From: Diabrotica undecimpunctata
Taxonomy: Eukaryota; Arthropoda; Insecta; Coleoptera; Chrysomelidae
Direction of reading: 5' to 3'
NCBI RefSeq assembly: GCF_040954645.1
Contig: NC_092807.1
Coordinates: forward strand, 76,152,021 to 76,216,020
Length of the DNA: 64,000 nucleotides
In this document: piece after piece, positions 19,043 to 30,830 of the stretch
Numbering within the stretch: the first letter of the stretch is position 1
Layout: the number at the start of each line of letters is the position of its first letter
Translations under genes and position numbers: made by a program
Notes under the pieces: generated by a model
What the model saw: only the letters and a program-made list of their open reading frames with translations
Database searches by the model: none
Told to the model about the DNA's origin: nothing

Positions 19043-20089
19043 AACTTATATAAAATTCCCAACCAAATCCAAACACAAAACAGATTTGATTCCCTCTCAA
19101 AAGAAAATCTAGATGAACAAACAGACAATTTATCAAATACACCAAACACAAATACAACTAAAAAAGATCCCTCACCGCCACCAATCTATATTTATGGAGT
19201 TACTGACTATAGTGCTATGATAGCAAACCTTTCAGCTGCAACTGCGGCCGAAACCTATTACACCAAAATCATTTCAAATAATACAGTAAAAATTAACCCT
19301 ACAAACTCAGACACCTACAGGAGACTCATACAGCACCTTAGAAAAGAAAACATTGTACATCACACTTACCAACCGAAACAAGAGAGGGCCTATAGAGTTG
19401 TCATAAGAGGATTACATCATTCAACACCCACAGGAGATATCTCGCATGAATTAAGTAATAAGGGTTTTAAAGTTCGCAACATAATTAATGTTAGACATAG
19501 TAACCAAAGAACCATTGCCCTTATTCTTTGTCGATATAGAGCCAAATGAAAACAACAAAACATATTTAACCTGCAAGTCCTACGAAACTGCATAATAACA
19601 GTAGAACCACCTAGAATAAAAAATATAATAGTACAATGCACAAGGTGTCAAAAATACGGGCACTCAAAAAGTTACTGCCTGAGGCCATTCGCCTGTGTTA
19701 AATGCGGTGGATCACATGATACAAAAACCTGCAAAAAAGCACGCAACACACCAGCAACATGTGCCTTATGTAATGGCAATCATCCAGCAAATTATAAAGG
19801 ATGTGCTATATATAAAGACCTAGTAAATTCGAAAAACAAAAATATAACAAGCAGCATTCCTATACCTAGAGTTGCAAGCCTAAATAATAATAACACTAAT
19901 GCTCACCACATACGCCAATCACATGTAACATATGCTCAAGTTGCAGCAACTAATACTTCTTCACAAGACAACAACAATAATTCAGACCTTTTAAATAAAC
20001 TTACAGAATTCCTCAACGAATTTAAAAATGTTTGCACAACTACTACTACTATCGGTTTACAGCGTTCTCCGACGCCTTCCGACTCCTAA
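19043..20089 (+). pseudogene. Jockey ORF1 (PRE_C2HC and zinc knuckles)
   Basis: The frame is open from the element start. PPPIYIYGVTDYSAMIANLS is followed by RAYRVVIRGLHHSTP and DISHELSNKGFKVRNIINVR, the PRE_C2HC region. Then come three cysteine-rich knuckles: CTRCQKYGHSKSYC, CVKCGGSHDTKTC and CALCNGNHPANYKGC. These bind the LINE RNA. The only defect seen is an in-frame TGA at 19547-19549; the rest of the frame is open to TAA 20087-20089. Confidence 0.85.
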
Positions 20090-20230
20090 CCGCCATTCTT
20101 CTCTATTCAGCCATAGGCCTGGAGGGATTTCTCTTTCCTCTAGTTCTTTTTCACACATGTTTGCACAATTGATAAACCAAAACAGCATGATACTAAGCAT
20201 GCTTACAACAGTGATAAATAGAACGTCGTA

Positions 20231-22605
20231 ATGTCTAAGTCACTTAGAATAGCAGAGTGGAACGCAAATGGTCTAACAAACCACGTGCAAGAAATTATAC
20301 TATTTCAAAGACATCCTACTTATATCTGAGAGTCACACAACTGAGAGGTCTTTTTTAAAAATTCCACACTATTCTGTCTATTACGCAAACCATCCAGATG
20401 GAACAGCCCATGCTGGTTCAGTTGTAATAATCCGTACAGCTATAAAACACTACGAACTTGCTCCATATATCACCAACAAAATTCAGAGTACTATCATAAA
20501 AGTACAAGCGCTCACCTGCCCATTAACAATAGCTTCTATCTACAGCCCACCACGCCATACCATCAATCTGGAGGAATACAGAGAGTTTTTTGAACAACTT
20601 GGCTCACAGTTCCTAGTGGCAGGGGACTGAAATGCAAAAGATACAACCTGGGGAGCAAGACTGATATCTCCAAAAGGCAGAAATCTATTAAAGATCATAC
20701 AAGATAATAACCTGAAATACCTAACAACTGGTACCCCCACATACTGGCCCACTGATAACAACAAAATTCCTGATCTGCTAGACTCAAACACAAAAACGAT
20801 ATTGAAGTAGCTGTAAAATATCTAACGGAGCAAATACAACAGGCCGCTTGGAAAGCTACTCCTGAAAAGGAAAAAACCATTGATGAAAGATATAGTATAT
20901 CCCTCCACACTAGAATACTAGTAGAAGAGAAAAGAAGAGCCCGTCGCAAATGCCAAAAACGAATCTTTTGAAAGATATGTCACAAACCTTTCTCTTGACG
21001 ACAACTCTCTTTGGAAAGCCACAAAGAAATTCAAAAGGCCGGTAGTAATGAAATCACCAATTCGGAAAAATGATGGAACCTGGGCTCGATCAGATATAGA
21101 AAAATCCAACAGATTTGCAGAACATCTATCAACCGTCTTCTCCACCCCACAGGCCAACGATATTAACGACGGGAAAATTAGAGACTTCCTTAATGCACCC
21201 TGTCAGCTATCATTACCACTAAAATACTTTTCACCAAACGAAGTCCGTAACGAAATCAACCTGCTTAACCCTCATAAAGCTCCAGGATTTGACCTTATAA
21301 CTGGCGAAATCTTAAAAAAACTCCCAAGAAAAGGTGTCGTCTTAATAACCATTATTTTTAATAGCCTCCTGAGACTATGCTATTTTCCAGTGCAATGGAA
21401 GTATGCACAAATTATAATGATACCTAAACCTGGTAAACCTCTAACTGAAGCCAGTTCGTACAGACCAATAAGTCTCCTTCCGACTTTATCAAAAGTCTTC
21501 GAAAGGTTAATCCTTAACAGAATAGAAACAATAATACCTATAGAAAACCTTATCCCAGATCATCAGTTTGGTTTTCGGTCAAATCACTTAACCATACAAC
21601 AGTGCCATAGATTAGTCAACAAAATAAAAGAGAGCCTAGAAGGGAAACAAATCTGTCTATCAGCATTCCTCGATATACAGCAAGCATTTGATAGAGTGTG
21701 GCACGAGGGTCTTCTTTTTAAAATAAAAGCTCAGCTAACTGACCAAATCTACCTCCTCCTTAAATCATACTTGTCCGACAGATACTTCCAAGTTAAATTC
21801 GAAGGTGCTCTATCCAAATACCACCAAATCAAATCCGGAGTACCTCAAGGCAGTGTACTTGGCCCATTCCTTTATTAAATCTTCACTGCTGATATTTCTA
21901 TTAGCGAAAATACACTAATTGCAATATTTGCGGATGACACTGGTATACTAGCATCAGACATCAACGAAATATTAGCATTTAACAAATTGCAAAATCATCT
22001 CAATGAACTAGAAGACTGGCTTAAATGCTGGAAAATAAACGTCAACACAAACAAGTCTTGTCAAGTAAATTTCTCAAATCGAAGAATTAGATGTCCACAA
22101 CTACACCTAAATAATTCACCTATACCTATAAAAACAGAAGTAAAGTAACTGGGCCTTCATCTAGACGAAAAACTTACTTGGAAATCACATATTGCAGCCA
22201 AACGACGACACATCGACCTAAAAGTTAAAAATATGAGCTGGCTAAACAACAGAAGATCGCAACTTTCATTAGAAAACAAACTGACCATCTATAAAACAAT
22301 ACTCAAACCAGTGTGGACATACGGAATTGAGCTGTGGGGCTGTAGCAAACCATCCAACACCAAAATACTGCAGACATTCCAGTCAAAAACTATTCGTATG
22401 TTAGCTAAAGCCCCATGGTATGTGTCAAACCCTTCCTGCAGACCTCAACATCCCCTTCATCAATGATGTGATTGCCGACCACTCCAGAAGATACATGAAT
22501 CGCAGCGCAGACCATCCAAACCATCTCATAGACGAATTATTCAACCCCCCACTGGTTGACAGACGTCTAAAAAGACTTTGGCCAGAAGATCTAGCTGCTA
22601 GGTAA
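20231..22605 (+). pseudogene. Jockey ORF2 (endonuclease and reverse transcriptase)
   Basis: It starts at ATG 20231 with LRIAEWNANGLTNHVQEI, the N-terminus of the apurinic-type endonuclease. IYSPPRHTINLEEYREFF, FLVAGDW and AKDTTWGARL follow in other frames. The region after IPDLLD (about 20,780) is shortened: it jumps from endonuclease to pre-RT. The RT (21048-21878 and on) has SYRPISLLPTLSKVFERLIL, QFGFRSNH, SAFLDIQQAFDRVWHEGLL, SGVPQGSVLGPFLY and AIFADDTGILAS, where FADD is catalytic. A stop follows GPFLY. The C-terminus has KPVWTYGIELWGCS and ends at 22605. Several stops and frameshifts inactivate it. Confidence 0.85.
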
Positions 22606-22725
22606 ATTCCAGAGAGTCGTCAATGGACGAAACCTGCCACAAGCCAAGAACATACATCATATTTACTTATTACTGTATTGAAGTAGATTGTAAATTAGCA
22701 ATAAATAAATAAATAATAAAAAAAA

Positions 22726-23680
22726 ATAAAAGCATGTGAAATTTGCCAAAAGGTTGAGATTTGCAGAAAAAGCTTAACTGGACCATTAGTCATAACAGAA
22801 ACTCCAAAGACACCATTCGAAAGAATTAATAATAGATATTTTCGAATACACCACTAGAAAATATGTTTTAACTATTCGTGACGAATTAACCAAATTCACA
22901 CAAGCCTATTCTTTAGACAACAAAAAGGGAGTAACCGTAGCCAATATACTCCTACTGTTTTTTCAGCATTATGGAACACCACTAAGAATTCATTGTGAAT
23001 GCAGTCGACAATTCGAGAATGGTATACTCAAAGATCTATACGAACTATACGACATAAAACTAACATTTTCTAGTGTTTACCACCCACAATCTAATGGATC
23101 TGTAGGAAGATTTTATGCTACACTCTCAAAAATGATTAGAGCAAATCAAGCCGAAAACCCCAAAGATCATTCCTTTACCATACTGCCGTATTCAACAATA
23201 TGCTATAACAACACGAAAAATAAGAATCATGGTTTTACACCATATCCGACACCCTGTTAGGGTAAAAGGAAGGGGAGAAAGAAAGGTTTTACACCATATG
23301 AACTTATATTTGGACATACTGCAGGACAACCAGACCACCAGAAACTCTATACAATCAAAAAACACTAATGACTAAATACATTAGAGACCTAAATAATCGT
23401 ATGGAATACTTTTACAAAGTAGCCATGGCAAAGACAGAAAGAGGGAAATAACAGGCGAAAATCAGATTTGACGAAAATATTTCAGCACAATGACCTGATT
23501 TTAAAATCGGTGCCAAAGTTTATGTAAAAGAATCCCAAATTAGATCAAATTGGAAAATGTTTTAATGGACCTTCCGAAATTCAAGTTCTGTTTACAAATT
23601 CCGCAATTATCCTTAACCCCAAAAGTAACAATACTTCCAAAATAAATTTTGACAGACTAAAATCTTTTTTAAATAATTTT
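22726..23680 (+). pseudogene. Errantivirus-like integrase, core and C-terminus
   Basis: It begins CEICQKVEICRKSL (zinc-binding C-x2-C), PKTPFERI, and then mixed frames with the core up to TPLRIHCECSRQFENG, where the second catalytic Asp position reads Glu-Cys. SVYHPQSNGSVGRF contains the N-x-x-x-R/E helix; the expected Glu reads as Gly here. The 3' part carries GFTPYELIFGHTAG and, further on, DFKIGAKVYVKES. A 39-bp insert with a 15-bp duplication sits at 23246-23284. Many stops occur. Confidence 0.75.
23246..23284. repeat. 39-bp micro-insertion with 15-bp target duplication
   Basis: GGTTTTACACCATAT occurs at 23231-23245 and again at 23285-23299, flanking a 39-bp insert that starts CCGACACCCTGTTAGGG and ends in a purine-rich GAGAAAGAAA. 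The integrase frame is restored if the insert and one copy are removed. Confidence 0.85.
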
Positions 23681-23685
23681 TTCTT

Positions 23686-24982
23686 TACAGTCTCTTTTCA
23701 ATCGCCCAGTCCCAAGTTCATCTCACTTCTATTAATAACATAATTGGAATATTTATTCATGAAAAAGGAACTATACGGATACCTAACGACACATGCACCT
23801 TACTTGTTTACAAGGAACTGTTCCCCATCAAAACTACAATATCCAACAATGACAGAATTTTAGAAAACCCACTAGAAAAATTTATTAACCCTGATACACC
23901 GAGAAAACTTGCATTTTAAGTCGAAGTACAGATCCATGTCAGTCCGCTAAAACAAATTTTAAATTCCGTTAACTTATAATATAAAGAAATAATCTCCGAT
24001 ACAGTACCTTTATAATAAACGATTAAAACGCGGTTTAATCAATGGTTGGAACAATATTGAAATCTATTAGTGGAAATTAAGACTTTTTAACTCTCCTATA
24101 ATGACGATATCTCTTTTTATCAAGCACAATTACAAACACTAGATTTATGTGTCTTTAATGGAAAGCTACGTATTTTTAGAAAATTTAAATTTAAATGATA
24201 TCTTAAATGCTATCACATTCTCTCGCTTGCAAATTTTACATAGCTCTATTATTTCGCCCATAGACTTAATGGACCCATTGAAAGAAATCTCACAGTCATT
24301 GCAAAAGAATGTATTGCCTATACCCAGATATATGTCAAATATAGCTCAGTATATTGATATAATAAAACTTTAAGCTTATCAACTTGATTCAAAAATTTTT
24401 TTCGTCCTTGAAATCCCATTAGCTGATCTCGATCTCTACACCCTACATCAATTATTATTCGATAATCAAACTACCCCAATATTCGATAATCAAACTGGTT
24501 TTCATCATAGATTTTCAATTGTACATAAATATATAGCGTGAGATGATGATTCAATGTCATATGTATTACCCATGGACACCGAAAAATTAAAAAAATCAAT
24601 CAAAACCAAGTGCATACATTCTTCCGTATCCCATAGACACCGATGCCATATATGTAATGCCCAGCTTCTGAAACCTCTCCGCGTTTTGCCAAATGTCGAT
24701 GATCTTAGCAAAAGGTTACAATGTGCAAGAAATTGACCGAAATTAATGGTTACTAACAAACTATTTCTAATCAATCATAATCAATTAAAACTCAACAAGA
24801 TCAACGTAAATAATTTAAACATTCCATAATACAAAATAAAACAATATTCAAAAGAACTGGACAATATCATAAACCAACCATTCATCGAGAAACATTTAAC
24901 ATTATTCGCCATATCAACCTTATCACTGGTTATCATCCTAGTTATCTTATACCTTTGCTATATCCTAGTTATGTCGAAATAA
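23686..24982 (+). pseudogene. Errantivirus-type envelope (baculovirus F-like) remnant
   Basis: Plus frames downstream of integrase include IGIFIHEKGTIRIPNDTC, LENLNLNDILNAITFSRLQI, FFVLEIPLADLDLYTLHQLL, QTGFHHRFSIVHKYIA and CNAQLLKPLRVLP. Near the end is a hydrophobic segment, about 24895-24980, reading TLSLVIILVILYLCYILVM before TAA 24980-24982. Position after pol, the Cys-containing ectodomain blocks and a single C-terminal membrane anchor fit the F-like Env of insect errantiviruses, a membrane fusion protein. At least five frame breaks and stops are present; the copy is dead. Confidence 0.65.
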
Positions 24983-25376
24983 AAGATTTCCAAAAATTGC
25001 AATCGTCTGGTTTCAGGATTAGCCTCCAGCTTCACCACCACTCAGAAATTCCGTTAGACGGAAACTTCAAGGCTTAACAAGAATCCGAAGAGGAAGCAGA
25101 GACACCAATTATACTTCTGAAGTTCGCCGATTTCACATTTCATCATGCAGTTCCCATAGAAATCACTGAATTGCAGAAGACCCTGGGACCGACCGTTAGC
25201 CAACAGCCCTGTGAACCGCAACTCTGCGTTTTATTGGCGGATAATAAATTAGCGTCCTAGACGACGAAGATCACTCTTAGCTGTTAGTTCGACGCAGTCA
25301 GTTTTGTAGTCATTTTAAATTAATTTAATATTGTAATATTTCAATTATAACAAAAAAGTTAAACAAGTAATTAGTG

Positions 25377-25379
<3 letters not shown>
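24983..25379 (+). other. 3' untranslated / LTR-like end of the errantivirus-like element
   Basis: It contains a purine-rich AAGAGGAAGCAGAGAC (about 25,090) that could be a polypurine tract, an AATAAA-like site near 25,240 and TTCGACGCAGTCAGTTTTG, an initiator-like stretch. LTR limits cannot be set because no second copy is in the window and the (TA)n tract truncates it. Confidence 0.35.
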
Positions 25380-25434
<55 letters not shown>

Positions 25435-25441
25435 TATATAC

Positions 25442-25474
<33 letters not shown>

Positions 25475-25475
25475 C

Positions 25476-25542
<67 letters not shown>
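25380..25542. repeat. (TA)n microsatellite with CA interruptions
   Basis: Almost pure TA dinucleotides with scattered TACA units. Apparent ORFs of Tyr-Ile repeats across it are artefacts. Confidence 0.97.
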
Positions 25543-25545
<3 letters not shown>

Positions 25546-25576
25546 CAAATTATTTTTTCGACCGTACTGTTTTAAA

Positions 25577-25790
25577 TATTGATTTATAGTATCAGCAATC
25601 GGTCAGGAAATAAAACTCTATTTGTTCAGTCTCAATATTTCGTCACGATTTTGTGACTTCTTCAGGAGAAAACTGTATTTTTGTAAAACTGTAAAACAGT
25701 TTTCTCCTGAAGAAGTCACAAAATCGTGACGAAATATTGAGACTGAACAAATAGAGTTTTATTTCCTGACCGATTGCTGATACTATAAAT

Positions 25791-25795
<5 letters not shown>
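25577..25795. repeat. Perfect 100-bp inverted repeat (hairpin) with Penelope-like end motif
   Basis: Arms 25577-25676 and 25696-25795 are perfect reverse complements around a 19-bp loop. The right arm contains CTGAAGA (25707-25713), one A, the 5-bp stem GTCAC/GTGAC with loop AAAATC, then GAAA (25731-25734), a hammerhead-core-like layout. The left arm matches the sequence at 28,749-28,867. The 34 bp to its left (25543-25576) are also shared with 28,732 on. Confidence 0.9.

Positions 25796-25863
<68 letters not shown>
25796..25863. repeat. (TA)n microsatellite
   Basis: A pure TA tract between the 100-bp hairpin and the left arm of the large diverged palindrome. Confidence 0.97.
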
Positions 25864-25864
<1 letters not shown>

Positions 25865-26411
25865 ATATGATTAGTGTATAAAGAAAATAATTTATAAGTT
25901 ATATACTAGTATTTATTAGATATAACAAGTATTTGGTTATTTTAAGAAGTTATATACTGTAGAATTTAATAAAAATTATTTATGTGAGGGCATTTTTAAG
26001 AAATTAGCATATAAAAAGTATTTTTTTTTATATAATTATAATGTTGTAAATATATTTAAGTGAGCCATGTGACTAGGCAACCAGATATACATACTCTGAA
26101 GTGACATTTAAGGAATGGTTGTGAATATAAAGTGGGGTTATAATAATAAAATGTGTAGTTTATTAAATTAGAATGTTAAGTTAATGATTTAAGTGTATAT
26201 TCTGATCTGAAAAGCCTAAATGTCAACAAAATTATCAATAGAAAATTAATGAATTCTCCAGAATGCAGAATTTGACCTTTATTTACGGTGGAACACTCTG
26301 GATTAATGGTTATGTCTGTGAATCGAACATATACTGTTTCCAGAAAATTCAGACATGTATTTAATAGAACAAATGGAACATGATTTCTTACCAGATGATT
26401 CTGGAACATCC

Positions 26412-26460
26412 AAAAAGATATAAATACCCGGTGATTTGGGTTCAAGAAGTCAGTCAGTCA
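26412..26460 (+). promoter_or_regulatory. TATA box with initiator in the palindrome arm
   Basis: AGATATAAATACCCGGTG is followed about 30 bp downstream by AAGTCAGTCAGTCAGAAAG, with TCAGT initiator motifs. This looks like an insect RNA polymerase II core promoter driving transcription rightward into the palindrome. The corresponding part of the other arm (near 28,050) is degraded. Confidence 0.4.
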
Positions 26461-27212
26461 GAAAGTTTAGTAAGAAAGTCCATTCAGTTAGTCAATCAGT
26501 TATGAGAATTAGTTAGAGGCAGTCAATCAGTTACAATTGTTCAATATAGTCAGTTAAATCAATATTAAGAAACAGTATAAAGAAAATAATATTGAAGATT
26601 AAAAATTATGTTATGTATAAATGATAATTGGATAATGGAAGAAGTATTAATTGAATATTAAAATTAAATAATATATTTGGTGATTGGATATTGGTATATA
26701 CAAAAGAAGAATAAATATAAATGCTGTTTGCTGGTTTGCTTGGTGGTTTATAAATGCTGGTGAAGAAAAATATCTTAAATTGGTGGAAGCTAATAATTGG
26801 AAAAAGTAATTTCACAAAAACAAGGATAACCGAAGCTGAGAAGAAGACATTTGAGTGGTGATTATAATCTATATAGTGGAAAACAGTTCATTTAGGCATT
26901 CAGTGACAGAAAGGTACAAAATTTTGTTAATATAATTTAGTTAGTGTCATAACAATTTCAATTTTGTAGACAGTTTGTTTAAATTTTACATTGTCTATAG
27001 AATTTAATTAGTTTCATAAGAATTTCAATTTAAAGATAGTTTATTTTAAATTTACATTGGCTAGGTTAGACATATATGTGTGTTTCATAATAGATATAAT
27101 AAAGATAATTTAAAAAAGTACTTACAAACTAATTCTTTGAGAACCGCGATAAAAACCCTATATATTATATTATTAAAAATACTCATTGCTCATCATTCAA
27201 ACAAACAATACA

Positions 27213-27216
27213 TCAT

Positions 27217-27298
<82 letters not shown>
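27213..27298. repeat. (TA)n microsatellite at palindrome centre
   Basis: An uninterrupted TA tract forming the spacer between the inverted arms. Confidence 0.97.
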
Positions 27299-27303
<5 letters not shown>

Positions 27304-28632
27304 TTTTATCGCGGTTCTCAAAGAATTAGTTTGTAAGCACTTTTTGAAATTATCTTTATTATATCTATTATGAAACACATATATATCTAATATAGACAAT
27401 GTACATTTAAAACAAACTATCTTTAACTTGAAATTCTTATGACACTAAATAAATTATATTAACAAAATTTGGTACCTTTCTGTCACTGAATGCCTAAATG
27501 AAACTGTTTTCCACAATAAAGATTTTAATCACCACTCAATGTCTTCGTTGTCAGCCTCGGTTATCTTTCTTTTATAAACTTGCCTTGCCAAATACACCAC
27601 AATGTTTTAATTATTAGTTTCCACCATTTTAGAATATTTTTCTTCTTAATAGTATTTATAAATCAGTAAAATATTGTTCTTTCTTCTTTTCTATTTATTC
27701 TTCTTTCTAATAATCTTTTTTCTTCTTCAAACCTCCAATCACCATATCTATTATATAATTTTAATTTTCAATTAATACTTTCTTCCATTCTCCAATCACA
27801 ATATACATAACATAATTTTTAATCTTCAATAATATTCTCTTTATTCTGTTTCTTAATCTTCATCTAATATACTAAATCACTGATAACTGTGTATCTTGAC
27901 TGAACTATTCTGACTTACTGAACTTACTATATTGAACATCTCACCAACTGACCGACTATATTGTAAATCTGACCATCTGACTGACTTTACTATCTTGAAC
28001 TTACTTACTATATTGAACATCTGACCTTCTGACCTTTACTGACCATTTTGAATCCAAATCACATCATATTTATATCATTTTTTCTGTTCACGAATGTTCT
28101 TGTAAAAATATATGTTCGAATGTTTCTATTTCATAGACATAACCATGTTCGCGAAGATTCTACTGCGAACAAAGGTTAAATTATTTCTATTGACATCCCG
28201 TTTTTATGTTTCTAGATAATTCTTTTCTATTGTATCTAGAAAACTACTATTATAACTAAAATTCTATCGAGAATTTTATGGAAATTTAGGCTTTTCAGAT
28301 CAGAATATAAATTTATATATAAATTACACATTTTAAATTAATAAATAACACTATTTTTTAATTCATAATTCTATATAAAAGTTCCTAACACCACATTCAC
28401 TTAAGTGTATCCTTGGTTGCCTACAAAGATGGCGCACTCAAATATATTTACAATATCATAATTATGAAAATAAACAAATACATTGCAAAATAAAACACTT
28501 TTTAACTTATTATTATGTTAATTCCTTAAGAATGCCCCCATATAAATATTTTCTATAATATTCTCTAGTATATAACTTATTAAAATTATTTTTTAAACAC
28601 TATCTTTGTTTCTCCTATATTTAATATCATCT

Positions 28633-28870
<238 letters not shown>

Positions 28871-29146
28871 TTATTAGAATAATTAATTATAATATATAAA
28901 CAAAGTGAATATTTCAATACTTACAACTATAAGGGTAAAAATTAAATTTTTTTAACATATCTAAATACATGACATTTTAGTTTGATTTTTATTTAGGAGT
29001 TATGGTAACCGCAATATTTTATAGAGTGAATTCCCATTGTACAATTTTTAGTGAATAAGGTAAAATAAACAATTATTATGACAGTATTATACATATTGTA
29101 AAGTCGAAAGATAGAATTAATAGTAGAGAACTGAGAAAGAATCCGG

Positions 29147-29149
<3 letters not shown>
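28871..29149. other. AT-rich stretch, nothing recognised
   Basis: No coding, RNA or repeat structure was recognised here. Confidence 0.4.

Positions 29150-29200
<51 letters not shown>
29150..29200. repeat. (TA)n microsatellite
   Basis: A pure TA tract followed immediately by a unique sequence beginning CGGCATAAAGTGGAC. Confidence 0.95.
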
Positions 29201-29201
<1 letters not shown>

Positions 29202-29238
29202 GGCATAAAGTGGACTCCGCCCATGTTAAAATTCAGGT

Positions 29239-29288
29239 TCAAGTGAGCTCCATGGTCAAGTGGCCACCGATATACGGAGCTCACTTGA
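29239..29288. repeat. 13-bp perfect inverted repeat
   Basis: TCAAGTGAGCTCC (29239-29251) and GGAGCTCACTTGA (29276-29288) are separated by 24 bp that also contain GGTCAAG. It could form a cruciform or mark the end of a small transposon. Confidence 0.7.
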
Positions 29289-30830
29289 CCATTCCATAAT
29301 ATTGGCTCTGTCGATTCGTCAACATGTATAGTTTCATAATTTTTAAAAATTTTGTGGAGCCCCTAATTACCCCTGTATCATGAATGTATATCGCTTAGTT
29401 CACGTGTATATATTATAGGGGTCGTTCAGATCTTTTTCCGTGTATATTGGGACCATAAGTATATCGGTTTAAGTAAGCTCTGATAGTTTAGCAACTATGG
29501 GATTAAGCCGTTTATTTCCAGCGGATATTCTAAACGGTTCATATGGACTCCTTACTTTTGTTATCATTCATACGCATTACAGTATGTAACAGATATGTGT
29601 ACTACCAAATACCTGTTTTTAGTAGGTACGTGCTTTTCTAAAAATAGATTTATAGATACAAAAGGATTTCATTACCAAGTTGGATGTGTTTTTTCATATG
29701 CGAAAATTATCTAATGTATTTTGTTAACGTGAGTATGTTTTTATACGTTTTATTTAAGAATCCGGTTAATAAGAACTTCTTTTATTTCATCCATTGTTTC
29801 ATGATATCGTATATACAGCTTTTTATTATTTTATTTCTTTTATTTTATTATTTTATTTTTTTATCTGTGTACTACATATAATTCTGGATAGAAGGTTATC
29901 TCAAAATAAATATTTAAGTGCTAAAATATATATTTGTTGTTAAAATGGGTAGTAGTGCACAAAAAAGGGAAGACTGATTAATTTATCTAACACGAATTAT
30001 ACAACTTCACCAATAGTACATATTTCTGAATGTTTTATCTCCTATTTAGGGGTAATATGTAATCAATATAAGTGGAGTTAGTGTCAAATTTGCAATGATC
30101 TTTATAAGTAATAGCTTACTGACTGTACTTTACATGTTCAGTTCACATAAATAAACCTTGTCCCTTCAGAAAAGAGCGATTCGAATGGTAAAGTTTACTA
30201 AGAAAGTGTACCACCCCACATGCACACAAGTTAACCGGTGTTTGCAGGCCAGAGTCCTCCTGGCATATTTAAGAAAGATAACTACCATAAGGAAGTTCCT
30301 TTCGAGGGATCAGATGGCGAGGAGCAGCTTATTTTTGTTTGTATATCTTGCAGATTTGTTGATATAGCCATTTTTTCTTGATTTTAGTCATAAAATGGGC
30401 TGATATTCGTGGAGTGGATGTTACGAATCTGGACTTTATTTCTTTTGCTCTCTAGCTAATTATCTTCGAATATTAGGTGGATTGATAGCTACGATATTAT
30501 AGAGCTTATGTATGGATGTGAGTCTTAATATTTGCTGAATTTGGCTGACTAATTTATAACTAAATCTACGTGTTAAGTATGTGTTGGTGTCACTTATACT
30601 ATCAAGGTATATTAGGCAGCAGAAGCATAGAGTTCAAGCGTCTACGTTTTAAGGGTGGAAGGATGTGCTTCACATTTTTAGCTGACAAGTTTGCAGAGAA
30701 TATTATTTTCTGGTTCTAGTTTAGCATTTGATTTTAAAAAAAGTACTGTGAATGACAAAGTGTGATAGAAACTATCTTCAAGCTATTTATAGCAAGTCCA
30801 GAGTTTAAGGATTTCATGACACTATTGGTT
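29289..30830. other. No confident feature
   Basis: Degraded repeat-like sequence. A short plus frame at about 30,158-30,330 (LQKRAIRMVKFTKKVYHPTC) is vaguely reminiscent of the C-terminal tail of LINE ORF2 proteins, but too short to assign. The rest is AT-rich with no recognisable coding. Confidence 0.35.

Larger units (their letters stand above)
19041..22725 (+). mobile_element. Jockey-type LINE, 5' truncated in ORF1
   Basis: The target-site duplication ATAAAAGC occurs at 19033-19040 and 22726-22733. The 3' end is an (AATA)n/A-rich tail. Two ORFs are present: a zinc-knuckle Gag-like ORF1, already open at the first base (19043) and therefore 5' truncated, and an EN-RT ORF2. Integrase coding sequence of the host Gypsy resumes precisely at the right duplication. 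Confidence 0.92.
17674..25379 (+). mobile_element. Errantivirus-like Gypsy element (pol-env), 5' truncated, split by a jockey LINE
   Basis: Grouping entry. RT/RNase H (17674-18480), integrase (18500-19040 and 22726-23680), an env remnant (23686-24982) and untranslated or LTR-like sequence to the (TA)n tract. The gag and protease genes and the 5' LTR are missing. Integrase sequence is continuous across the jockey insertion once one copy of the duplication is removed, showing that the LINE came later. Confidence 0.8.

Noticed and set aside
25345..25548. Tyr-Ile repeat ORFs across TA tracts (also at 27080, 27193, 45078, 57060, 57106, 59893)
   Set aside because: Pure translations of (TA)n microsatellites; no coding signal outside the repeat.
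25707..25734. Calling this a definite hammerhead ribozyme
   Set aside because: The core motifs are present, but an extra unpaired base precedes stem II and I could not build stems I and III by eye.
30158..30367. Possible LINE ORF2 tail
   Set aside because: Only about 55 codons of weak resemblance and no flanking LINE motifs; insufficient to annotate.
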